A stretch of DNA of 8,325 bases from Rugosibacter sp. (GTDB taxonomy: Bacteria; Pseudomonadota; Gammaproteobacteria; Burkholderiales; Rhodocyclaceae), in the NCBI GenBank assembly GCA_023257495.1, contig JALRCC010000045.1:1-8325 (forward strand), given 5' to 3'. Every line of letters begins with the position of its first letter. Within the stretch, counting starts at the first letter, position 1. The position numbers were made by a program, and so were the translations under genes. This document shows, one piece after another, positions 1 through 6,095 of this stretch. The notes beneath the pieces were generated by a model, which was not told the origin of the DNA, ran no database searches, and was given only the letters and a program-made list of their open reading frames with translations.

Positions 1-1
1 G

Positions 2-223
2 CAATTGACTGCACAGCGTGAAGCCAATCAGAAACTGGAGGAACGCAACGCCGCGCTGGATGCCGAAGTGCGTGACCTGAAGTCGAGCTTTGATGCCATC
101 GAGGAACGGGCGCGTTTTGATCTGGGCCTCATCAAGAATGGCGAGATTTTCATCCAGGTGCCGCAGCAAGAAGTGCATGCCGTCCCCAAAACAAACGGTG
201 CTGGCAAGTCACCGCAAAAATAA
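2..223 (+). CDS. ftsB: Cell division protein FtsB, 3' part (start lies left of the window)
   Basis: FtsB is a small bitopic inner-membrane protein. With FtsL and FtsQ it forms the divisome subcomplex that relays activation to septal peptidoglycan synthesis. Only the periplasmic C-terminal 73 codons are visible; the frame is open to the left edge, so the cytoplasmic tip, membrane helix and true start are missing. Visible residues about 1-35 form a charged coiled coil rich in Glu, Arg and Leu ([15 protein letters not shown]). The family hallmark [16 protein letters not shown] follows at visible residues 35-50, matching the conserved post-coil segment of FtsB/DivIC proteins. A short Gln/Pro/Lys-rich tail ends at TAA 221-223. 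In many proteobacteria ftsB follows eno, but that cannot be checked here. The family call is firm. The TTG at 5-7 is internal, not a start. Confidence 0.88.
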   Translation, partial: QLTAQREANQKLEERNAALDAEVRDLKSSFDAIEERARFDLGLIKNGEIFIQVPQQEVHAVPKTNGAGKSPQK

Positions 224-326
224 TCAATCGTTGTTTTGTCATTCATTACGGCGAGGAGCTCTGCCCGCGAAGCGGATTCCGAAGTCTGCAAACCCGGCTT
301 GCAACATGGGGCGTCTCTTGCCTGAC

Positions 327-355
327 CGCTCTGTTCGCTCTGTCCGCTCTGTCGC
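327..355. repeat. 9-bp tandem repeat (three full units plus 3 bases)
   Basis: CGCTCTGTT at 327-335 is followed by CGCTCTGTC at 336-344 and again at 345-353, then CGC. It lies in the convergent spacer between ftsB and the gamma-carbonic-anhydrase-like gene. Its period is a multiple of three, but I see no supported gene there. The rest of 224-420 holds no gene or RNA that I can support, apart from the hairpin further right. Confidence 0.7.
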
Positions 356-375
356 GTAGGTGTTTTATCGGCGCG

Positions 376-398
376 CCCCGAAGGAATTACCTTTGGGG
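376..398 (+). terminator. Hairpin between convergent genes, possible terminator
   Basis: CCCCGAAGG (376-384) and CCTTTGGGG (390-398) pair over 9 bp with one G-U wobble when read as plus-strand RNA, with a 5-nt loop. Read from the minus strand, the same position becomes an A-C mismatch. It sits downstream of both ftsB and the gamma-carbonic-anhydrase-like gene. No U-tract follows on either strand, so it may protect 3' ends or only weakly terminate. A wider 7-bp inverted repeat, CGCGCCC (372-378) with GGGCGCG (424-430), encloses it and reaches into the last codons of the minus-strand gene. Confidence 0.35.
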
Positions 399-420
399 TA
401 CCAATTATTCGTGTTGTGCC

Positions 421-951
421 TTAGGGCGCGGAATGCTCGACCAGCCCGGTACGGTAACGCTGCGCGTTCGCCACGTACAACTGCACGCCATGCGCGATAC
501 GGGCAACTTCCGCGTCGCTCAGTTCGCGCACCACTTTGCCGGGCGAGCCCATGACCAGCGAGCGTGGCGGGATAATTTTTCCTTCGGGAATCAATGAATT
601 GGCACCAATCAGGCTTTGTTCGCCAATCACTGCGCCATTTAGTATCACGCTTTTGATACCAATGAGCGATCCTTCGCCGATGGTGCAGCCGTGCAGCATG
701 ACCATATGGCCAACGGTCACATTGGCCCCGATGGTGAGCTGAATACCGGCATCGGTATGCAATACCGAGCCATCCTGGATATTGCTGTTCTCGCCCACAC
801 GCAACTGGTCAGTATCGCCCCGTAACACGGCATTCCACCAGATACTGCTGTTATTGCCCAGTATCACATCGCCGATAACGCTGGCGTTAGGGGCAACCCA
901 GACGTTCTCGCCGATTGTCGGCTGTTTGTCGGTCAGCGAGTAAATCGGCAT
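421..951 (-). CDS. Gamma-carbonic-anhydrase family protein (YrdA/CamH-like, left-handed beta-helix)
   Basis: The 176-residue product is a hexapeptide-repeat protein. [LIV]-G-x-x-x repeats run from about residue 11 to 125 (PTIGENVWVAPNASVIGDVI, then VIGEQSLIGANSLI), followed by a C-terminal helix. The three metal-binding histidines of the family are present: H65 (SVLHTD), H82 and H87 (VGHMVMLHG). So are the accompanying Arg and Asp of RGD (44-46) and the Asn and Gln of NIQDG (N57, Q59). H65 to H82 spans only 17 residues, so the acidic loop of archaeal Cam with its proton-shuttle Glu is absent, as in CamH/YrdA-type proteins. Real CO2-hydration activity is therefore uncertain; many such relatives show little or none. 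The protein is probably a cytoplasmic trimer. The ATG has the SD GGGGAG (959-964) 7 nt away. It lies 22 nt after the helicase stop and is probably cotranscribed with it. Confidence 0.88.
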   Translation of the reverse strand: MPIYSLTDKQPTIGENVWVAPNASVIGDVILGNNSSIWWNAVLRGDTDQLRVGENSNIQDGSVLHTDAGIQLTIGANVTVGHMVMLHGCTIGEGSLIGIKSVILNGAVIGEQSLIGANSLIPEGKIIPPRSLVMGSPGKVVRELSDAEVARIAHGVQLYVANAQRYRTGLVEHSAP

Positions 952-958
952 TCAGGCT

Positions 959-964
959 CTCCCC
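959..964 (-). promoter_or_regulatory. Ribosome binding site of the gamma-carbonic-anhydrase-like gene
   Basis: The minus strand reads GGGGAG, with GGAG 7 nt before the ATG at 951. It lies inside the 22-nt gap after the helicase TAA (974-976), which leaves no room for a separate promoter and supports cotranscription. Confidence 0.6.
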
Positions 965-973
965 GCCGGGTTT

Positions 974-2818
974 TTAGCGGTCGCGTTTTTTCCACTCGGG
1001 CTTTTTACCATCACTTTTCCCGCCCCATTCCTTTTTCGCCCGTGCGGGACCTGCAGGACGTGGCGGGCGGGTATCAGGATATTCACCCGGCTCGGTAATC
1101 CGTGTCTTTAGCGCAAACTGGCGTACGCGAATACGGCGTAGCACGTCCATCACGCCTGCCGGTAGATCAGCGGGTAATTCAACAGTGCTGAAATCATCAA
1201 ATAGATTGATCTGGCCGATTTGCTTGCCATCGATGCCACCTTCGTTAGCAATCGCACCGACAATTTCTTTGGGCAACACGCCTTGATTGCGGCCAACTTC
1301 GATACGGTAACGTGCAAGTGACCCTGCAGCATAGGTGTGCTGTGGTGCAGACATCCGCTCACGGTTTTCGCGCGAGGGTCTTTCGCTCGATCGTTCGTTT
1401 GAGCGTTCGGTGCGACTTGGCGAGCGATCAGTGCGCCCCCCTGACCGTTCAGTGGGTGCCGGTGGCGGTGTTAAATCAACTGCGGCTGCGCCAGTTAGTT
1501 GCAATGGACGTTCGCGTTGAGCAAGCCAGGTGAGTGCGGTGGCAATTTCCCGGGCACCGATGTTATGGTCATTTTCAATGTTACGAATCACATCAAAAAA
1601 GAAATCCAGTTTCTCGGTTTTGAGCGTATCCAGAATCTGCTGTGTAAATTGCGCGACACGACGGTTGGCCACTTCGCCTGGTGTGGGCATTGCCAGGGGC
1701 TCGATTTTCTGCCGCGTGGCGCGTTCGATCACTTTCAGCATATGCCTTTCACGCGGGGTGATGAACAAAATGGCGCGCCCCGTGCGGCCTGCTCGGCCTG
1801 TGCGGCCGATGCGATGCACATAGGCTTCGGTATCGTTCGGTACATCGTAGTTAATTACATGGCTGATGCGCGATACGTCAATGCCTCGCGCAGCAACGTC
1901 GGTGGCTACAACGATATCAAGGCTGCCGCTTTTCAGGCGCTCGATCACTTGCTCGCGTAAGCCTTGCGTCATATCGCCATTGAGCGCCGCTACGGCATAG
2001 CCACGGGCTTCGAGTTTGTCGGCCAGTTCAACCGTCGCGATTTTGGTGCGTACAAAAATAATTGCAGCGTCAAAGTCTGCTTCCACTTCAAGAATGCGCG
2101 TCAGTGCCTCGATTTTTTGTCCGCCATGCGTCTGACAATAAAACTGCTGCGTGGTAACCACCGTGCTGGTTGCCGAACGGATTTTGATTTCTTTGGGGTC
2201 CCGCAAATGCTCATGCGCCACGCGGCGAATCACATCGGGCATGGTGGCAGAAAACAGGGCCGTTTGGCGTGAGGCCGGTGTGTGCTCAAGAATCCATTTG
2301 ACATCGTCGATAAAGCCCATCCGCAACATTTCATCCGCTTCGTCCAGCACCATGAAGCTAAGTTTGTCGAGTGATAAGCTTTTTCTCTCCAGATGGTCCA
2401 TCACCCGGCCGGGCGTGCCGACGATGACGTGTGCGCCACGCGAGAGCTGACGCAGCTGTACCACCATGCTCTGCCCGCCATAGACCGGCAAGACGTGAAA
2501 GCCGGGAATGTTTTTGGCATAACGCTGCAATGCTTCAGCGACTTGAATCGCTAGTTCGCGTGTAGGCGTGAGGATCAACGCTTGGGGTTTGGCGAGGGAT
2601 ACATCAATCTTTTGCAGCAAGGGCAAGGCAAAAGCGGCGGTTTTGCCAGTGCCGGTTTGTGCTTCACCGAGCACATCCAACCCTGCTAGCAGGGGAGGAA
2701 TGCAGGCGGCTTGAATAGGCGAGGGGGTTTCATAGCCGACTTCAGCCAAAGCGGAGAGTACAGCGGGTTTTAACCCGAGTTGGGCGAACCCGATGGGAGT
2801 GTCAGTAGTCGTTGTCAT
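974..2818 (-). CDS. deaD: ATP-dependent DEAD-box RNA helicase, DeaD/CsdA type with DbpA-like RNA-binding domain
   Basis: An ATP-driven RNA duplex-unwinding enzyme of the kind used in ribosome assembly and mRNA turnover, especially in the cold. Of 614 residues, 1-370 are the two RecA-like lobes. The motifs, in order, are the Q motif (F11, PSPIQ with Q36), Walker A AQTGTGKT (53-60), PTRELA (85-90), GG (114-115), TPGR (135-138), DEAD (159-162), SAT (190-192), IIFVRT (253-258), ATDVAARGID (305-314) and HRIGRTGRAG (335-344). A linker at about 457-490 is very rich in Arg, Ser and Glu. A DbpA-type RNA-binding domain covers about 504-574 (YRIEVGRNQGVLPKEIVGAI), and a Lys/Arg/Pro-rich tail ends the protein. 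The frame is open 39 codons further, to a GTG at 2935, but I chose the ATG at 2818. It has AGGA 5 nt upstream, the Q motif begins close behind it, and the extension crosses 11-bp repeats that would break a codon pattern. Confidence 0.93.
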   Translation of the reverse strand: MTTTTDTPIGFAQLGLKPAVLSALAEVGYETPSPIQAACIPPLLAGLDVLGEAQTGTGKTAAFALPLLQKIDVSLAKPQALILTPTRELAIQVAEALQRYAKNIPGFHVLPVYGGQSMVVQLRQLSRGAHVIVGTPGRVMDHLERKSLSLDKLSFMVLDEADEMLRMGFIDDVKWILEHTPASRQTALFSATMPDVIRRVAHEHLRDPKEIKIRSATSTVVTTQQFYCQTHGGQKIEALTRILEVEADFDAAIIFVRTKIATVELADKLEARGYAVAALNGDMTQGLREQVIERLKSGSLDIVVATDVAARGIDVSRISHVINYDVPNDTEAYVHRIGRTGRAGRTGRAILFITPRERHMLKVIERATRQKIEPLAMPTPGEVANRRVAQFTQQILDTLKTEKLDFFFDVIRNIENDHNIGAREIATALTWLAQRERPLQLTGAAAVDLTPPPAPTERSGGRTDRSPSRTERSNERSSERPSRENRERMSAPQHTYAAGSLARYRIEVGRNQGVLPKEIVGAIANEGGIDGKQIGQINLFDDFSTVELPADLPAGVMDVLRRIRVRQFALKTRITEPGEYPDTRPPRPAGPARAKKEWGGKSDGKKPEWKKRDR

Positions 2819-2823
2819 GGTGA

Positions 2824-2827
2824 TCCT
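2824..2827 (-). promoter_or_regulatory. Ribosome binding site that fixes the helicase start
   Basis: AGGA on the minus strand lies 5 nt before the ATG at 2818. The upstream in-frame GTG at 2935 has no comparable sequence in front of it. Confidence 0.6.
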
Positions 2828-2877
2828 GCATAGCGCAGAGTAAGGCAGAAGAGGCGATGAAGCCGAAGGGAACCGTT

Positions 2878-2910
2878 GTAAGTCGGGGGTAAATCGGGAG
2901 TAAATCAGGG
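2878..2910. repeat. Three tandem 11-bp repeats in the helicase leader
   Basis: The units are GTAAGTCGGGG (2878-2888), GTAAATCGGGA (2889-2899) and GTAAATCAGGG (2900-2910). On the mRNA strand this gives repeats of the form (C/T)GATTTAC followed by a C-rich stretch, about 60-90 nt before the helicase start codon. A period of 11 bp is about one helical turn, which could align protein sites on one DNA face, or it could be an RNA feature of the leader. It is not a multiple of three, so it argues against translation of this stretch. Confidence 0.7.
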
Positions 2911-2961
2911 AAAAGCAGCGTATGGCCGACTCCACTGAATTATCGCAGATTCCCGAGCCAA

Positions 2962-2991
2962 ATCATAGAGATTGACTTGAAGTGTCTCTAT
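2962..2991 (-). promoter_or_regulatory. Putative helicase promoter inside a 7-bp dyad (operator-like)
   Basis: On the minus strand, TAGAGA (2985-2990, 4 of 6 to the -35 consensus) is 17 bp from TATGAT (2962-2967, 5 of 6 to TATAAT). The perfect inverted repeat ATAGAGA (2965-2971) and TCTCTAT (2985-2991) overlaps the -35 on one arm and the -10 on the other. Between them lies a smaller dyad, ACTT-G-AAGT (2975-2983). A factor bound here would cover the core promoter. Transcription would begin near 2955 and give a leader of about 137 nt. The plus strand also shows TTGACT at 2972-2977 but no suitable -10. The rest of the 206-nt gap holds no gene. Confidence 0.4.
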
Positions 2992-3024
2992 ATTAATGGC
3001 ACATTTAAGCCATGATCGTGCAAT

Positions 3025-4041
3025 TTAAACACGCAAAAGCAGCATTTTAAGAGCGGGTTCGCCACCTATACCGGGAAAGTCGGTTTCCGGAAAAATCCAT
3101 TCAAATTCACGGATCGGTCGACCAGCTTTGGCCGCGCTACGCTGTAGCTGATCAAGCCAGGCTTCGCGCGAAACAGTTGCGACACGGTTGGTACAGATTA
3201 ACGTGCCGCCTTCAGTCGTGCATAGCAGTGCGGGTTTAAAGACTGAGGCGTAATCATTGACCAGATCTACAACACCAAATGGGCTTTTGGCATAACTGGG
3301 GGGATCCAGAAAAACGCAATCAAAGGTTTTCGCTTCGAGTTTAGGGAAAGGTGGCATGCGCTTGCCACGCACGAACTCAGCCTGCCCCAACCCGGACAGC
3401 TGACGCATGGCAGCAAAAGCATCACTTTTAATGAAGCGAGGGCGGACGGCCAAGGTGTTGTATCGCGCGTTTTCTTTGCCGATTTTCAAGTTGGGTTCGG
3501 AAAAATCAACATTCATCACAAACTGCGCCCCTGCTTTGGCTGCGGCAATGCCGACGCTCCCCGTGTAGGCAAACAGATTGAGTAGCGATTTGCCGGGGAT
3601 TTCCTGCATTATCCGCCGTCGTGCGGCACGTAGATCGAGAAGCAGCCATGGGTCTTGTCCGGCATGACGCCCTTGAATGCGATACGTCACACCCATCTCA
3701 TGCGCTTCGCGGGGTGCGCTGGCAATATCAAGTTGTTCACCGCTGAGGGTGTTGGATATGCGTGAGTGGGCCTGGCTGCGATCGTTGTATACCATTACCA
3801 AGTCAGGCAACTTTTCAGCATAAAAAGCGGAAAGTTCCGCCAATGATTCTGGCGTCAGCGGGCTATGAAAGCATTGAACCAACAGCAAATCGCCATAACG
3901 ATCTACCGTGAGGCCTGAGTGACCTTCAGCGATGCCGTGAAACAACCGATAAGCATCCGTTTTTTCGGCAAGCAGTTGTGAGACGAGCGTTTCGCGGGAG
4001 GCGAACGCCTGAGCAAGATGGGTGGTGAGAGATTCAGTCAT
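3025..4041 (-). CDS. Class I SAM-dependent methyltransferase, RlmI-like (COG1092 type), no PUA domain
   Basis: A probable rRNA or other RNA methyltransferase using S-adenosylmethionine. Residues about 28-105 resemble the central beta domain of the RlmI family (YRLFHGIAEG, then GLTVDRYGDLLLVQ). The Rossmann methyltransferase domain follows: motif I NLFAYTGSVGIAAAKAGA (155-172), the acidic end of strand 2 at VDFS (D179), and motif IV DPPSY (246-250). A Cys at 283 (TLICTN) sits near where the family carries a conserved Cys. E. coli RlmI, which makes m5C1962 in 23S rRNA, is about 396 residues with an N-terminal PUA domain. This 338-residue protein starts close to the beta domain and lacks PUA, so its target may differ. 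No clear Shine-Dalgarno precedes the ATG at 4041, so the start is somewhat open. It is first in the minus-strand cluster, 206 nt before the helicase. Confidence 0.83.
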   Translation of the reverse strand: MTESLTTHLAQAFASRETLVSQLLAEKTDAYRLFHGIAEGHSGLTVDRYGDLLLVQCFHSPLTPESLAELSAFYAEKLPDLVMVYNDRSQAHSRISNTLSGEQLDIASAPREAHEMGVTYRIQGRHAGQDPWLLLDLRAARRRIMQEIPGKSLLNLFAYTGSVGIAAAKAGAQFVMNVDFSEPNLKIGKENARYNTLAVRPRFIKSDAFAAMRQLSGLGQAEFVRGKRMPPFPKLEAKTFDCVFLDPPSYAKSPFGVVDLVNDYASVFKPALLCTTEGGTLICTNRVATVSREAWLDQLQRSAAKAGRPIREFEWIFPETDFPGIGGEPALKMLLLRV

Positions 4042-4184
4042 GACAATTTCGTGCAGCGTAGGGAGGGCAGCATCTTACGCGGTTATGCCGTATTTAGCTG
4101 TAATTATTGATCTATTTACGACACAGTGGTGGCTCATTGGAGGCAAAGTAGAGACAAAAAGATAAAAAAAGTAATGGAAAAAAT

Positions 4185-4212
4185 TTGACGCTATGCGATC
4201 TCTAAAGAGAAT
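4185..4212 (+). promoter_or_regulatory. Possible sigma-70 promoter for the GMC oxidoreductase gene
   Basis: TTGACG (4185-4190, 5 of 6 to TTGACA) is 16 bp from GAGAAT (4207-4212, 4 of 6 to TATAAT). An A-rich stretch at 4155-4183 precedes it and could act as an upstream element. A start near 4219 would give a leader of about 100 nt. It lies in the 279-bp divergent spacer 4042-4320, which holds no gene that I can support. I could not pick a convincing opposing promoter for the methyltransferase. Confidence 0.35.
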
Positions 4213-4237
4213 GCAGCAGGTGGCGTATCACCAACGC

Positions 4238-4266
4238 CGAGTTTTTACAGGCATTCCAAAAACTCG
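4238..4266. promoter_or_regulatory. 9-bp perfect inverted repeat in the GMC leader
   Basis: CGAGTTTTT (4238-4246) and AAAAACTCG (4258-4266) are perfectly complementary across an 11-nt spacer, just downstream of the putative promoter. Two smaller dyads flank it: GGCGT/ACGCC (4222-4226 and 4234-4238) and CTGTAG/CTACAG (4278-4283 and 4301-4306). It could be an operator at a repression position or an RNA hairpin in the leader. No U-run follows, so it is not a simple terminator. Confidence 0.45.
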
Positions 4267-4308
4267 ATCTTTAGCCGCTGTAGAATCACCGCTCTAAAAA
4301 CTACAGAT

Positions 4309-4313
4309 GAGGG
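4309..4313 (+). promoter_or_regulatory. Ribosome binding site supporting the GTG start of the GMC gene
   Basis: GAGGG lies 7 nt before the GTG at 4321. The FAD-binding motif begins about ten codons later, as expected for a complete N-terminus, so the GTG start is well supported. Confidence 0.65.
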
Positions 4314-4320
4314 TCGGATT

Positions 4321-5934
4321 GTGGAAAATCAGCGTGCCATTGAATGTGATTTTTTGATTGTCGGCGCAGGCTCGGCCGGTTGTGTATTGGCCAATCGCCT
4401 GAGTGCAAAAAGTACGGATGAAGTCGTACTACTCGAAAGTGGCAGAGCCATGGACAACCTGCTGTTGCGCATGCCCAAAGGCTTCGGGCAACTCATGTTT
4501 GATACCAAGTATGTGGCACGCTTTGAGACGGAACCTGAACCCAGCACGGCCGGCGTTGCTGAGTCATGGCCGCGCGGCAAGCTGATGGGGGGGTGCAGTT
4601 CCGTAAATGGCTTGTTCTACACCCGCGGCCAGCCAGAAGATTTTAATGATTGGGAGGCTCTGGGTAATCCAGGCTGGGGTTGGCAGCATATTGCACCTTG
4701 CTTCAAGTCACTCGAAAACCATGAGTTAGGCGAAGATGAGGTGCGCGGCGTAGGTGGCCCGATGAACATCAGCCGCCACACAACGCCGCATCCGCTGTGC
4801 GATGAAGTGATCGAGAGCGCTGTGAATACTGGGTTGCCGCGTCGTGCTGACACGAACCGCCCGGAACAGGAAGGTATCGGATATGTTTCTTACACGGCCA
4901 AAAATGGCAAGCGCATGGATGCTGCCACGGCATTCATCAAGCCGATTAAACAGCGCCCGAACTTGCGGGTTTTTGAACAGACCGAAGCGCTGAAAATTCT
5001 GTTTACCGGTAACAAAGCCACTGGTTTACTGGTGAAAGACGCTTCCGGCACTTATGAAATCAAGGTTCGTAAAGAGCTCATCATCAGTGCCGGGACGCTC
5101 GAATCACCTAAGCTGTTACAACTTTCCGGCGTGGGCCCTCAAGCGTACTTGAAAAAATTTGATATCCCCGTCGTGGTTGATCTGCCTGGCGTCGGCCAAA
5201 ACTTGCATGACCACCGGTTGTTGTGTGTTCAGTATCGTGTCAATAAACCGATCAGCATCAACCCCGGCTTGAAGGGGCTGGGCTTGATCAAAAATCTGTT
5301 GTATTACCTGCTGACATCCAAAGGCATTATGTCCACCGGCTCACACGATGTGATCGCCTTTCTCAAGTCGGATCCTGCGCTAGACCGCCCTGATATGGAA
5401 ATCATCATGGGTGCGATGTCGACCAAGCCGGGAAAAATGAGCATGGACGTTGAAAATGAGCATGGCATCATGTTCGTCGGCTATCAGTTGCGTCCCAAGA
5501 GCCGTGGCGAAGTCATGATTCGTTCAGCGGATCCGCAAGCCAAGCCGATCATCCGACCCAATGCTCTGGTGCATCCTGATGATCTGGCCTATGGTCCAAA
5601 ACTGGTGAAAGCCATTCGCAAAATTTGCGCAACCAAACCGATTGCCGACACCATCTCGTTTGAAACATTCCCCGCAGATTTGGTCAAGACCGATGCAGAC
5701 GCCGAGAAATACTATCTGGAATATGGCGGCACTGTGTATCACCCCGTAGGCACCTGCATGATGGGGCAGGGAGCAGACGCTGTGGTGGATGAACGTCTGC
5801 GCGTTCGTGGCACGCAAGGGCTACGCGTGATTGATGCCTCGGTGATGCCAGTGATTGTTTCAGCACACACGCATGCGGCCACCATGGCAATCGCCTGGCG
5901 TGGCGCGGAAATGATCGCACAGGACTGGCAATAA
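4321..5934 (+). CDS. GMC-family FAD-dependent oxidoreductase (choline/alcohol dehydrogenase-like)
   Basis: The 537-residue product is full length for bacterial GMC dehydrogenases, which oxidise an alcohol group and pass electrons to FAD. The dinucleotide-binding motif VGAGSAGCVLANRL is at 14-27. GMC signature 1 is RGKLMGGCSSVNGLFYTRG (85-103) and signature 2 is SAGTLESPKLLQLSG (256-270). The C-terminal catalytic region has YHPVGTCMMG with H474 as the catalytic base, then SAHTHAAT with H518 as the second active-site residue. Choline dehydrogenases usually have Asn at the second position; a His-His pair resembles aryl-alcohol and glucose oxidases, so the substrate cannot be assigned. No signal peptide or membrane helix is evident, and no betaine pathway gene, cytochrome or regulator lies beside it. 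It begins with GTG and stops at 5932-5934. Confidence 0.92.
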   Translation: MENQRAIECDFLIVGAGSAGCVLANRLSAKSTDEVVLLESGRAMDNLLLRMPKGFGQLMFDTKYVARFETEPEPSTAGVAESWPRGKLMGGCSSVNGLFYTRGQPEDFNDWEALGNPGWGWQHIAPCFKSLENHELGEDEVRGVGGPMNISRHTTPHPLCDEVIESAVNTGLPRRADTNRPEQEGIGYVSYTAKNGKRMDAATAFIKPIKQRPNLRVFEQTEALKILFTGNKATGLLVKDASGTYEIKVRKELIISAGTLESPKLLQLSGVGPQAYLKKFDIPVVVDLPGVGQNLHDHRLLCVQYRVNKPISINPGLKGLGLIKNLLYYLLTSKGIMSTGSHDVIAFLKSDPALDRPDMEIIMGAMSTKPGKMSMDVENEHGIMFVGYQLRPKSRGEVMIRSADPQAKPIIRPNALVHPDDLAYGPKLVKAIRKICATKPIADTISFETFPADLVKTDADAEKYYLEYGGTVYHPVGTCMMGQGADAVVDERLRVRGTQGLRVIDASVMPVIVSAHTHAATMAIAWRGAEMIAQDWQ

Positions 5935-5956
5935 ACAGTAGCTGAAACCCAAGGTT

Positions 5957-6001
5957 CGCGATAGCCGTCATTCCAGAATCATGTGGCAGATGGCTATCGC
6001 G
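5957..6001. repeat. 10-bp perfect inverted repeat downstream of the GMC gene
   Basis: CGCGATAGCC (5957-5966) and GGCTATCGCG (5992-6001) are fully complementary. As plus-strand RNA the stem extends inward by a G-U, U-A and C-G pair to 13 bp, with a loop of about 19 nt. It starts 23 nt after the GMC stop codon. No U-tract follows, so it would be a 3'-end stabiliser, a weak or Rho-assisted terminator, or a dispersed palindromic element. A second small stem, AGCGC/GCGCT (6008-6012 and 6021-6025), follows. No gene is seen in 5935-6095. Confidence 0.6.
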
Positions 6002-6095
6002 CAAAGAAGCGCTCAGACGCGCGCTATTAAAAGGGTACTGCCGCCAGCTTTTTCACACACTTGGCGCTTTGGTAGGGCAACTACGTCATACTGGT

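Noticed and set aside
1499..1960. 153-codon open frame on the plus strand opposite the helicase
   Set aside because: It is wholly antisense to conserved helicase motifs, has no ribosome site, and its composition reflects the opposite strand's codons.
2819..2935. N-terminal extension of the helicase by 39 residues to a GTG
   Set aside because: It has no Shine-Dalgarno, contains 11-bp repeats out of step with codons, and lies before the Q motif. The ATG at 2818 has AGGA 5 nt upstream.
2996..3013. ATGGC/GCCAT stem after the methyltransferase gene as a terminator
   Set aside because: The stem is only 5 bp with an 8-nt loop and no real U-tract on the minus strand, too weak to call.
5684..6004. 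106-codon open frame on the minus strand across the end of the GMC gene
   Set aside because: It overlaps the conserved catalytic end of the GMC gene and the hairpin beyond it. The translation shows no recognisable domain.
6069..6095. TTG start for the YdiK-like protein
   Set aside because: No ribosome site precedes it, and two ATG codons follow within 33 nt, just before the first hydrophobic segment. It is not strictly excluded.
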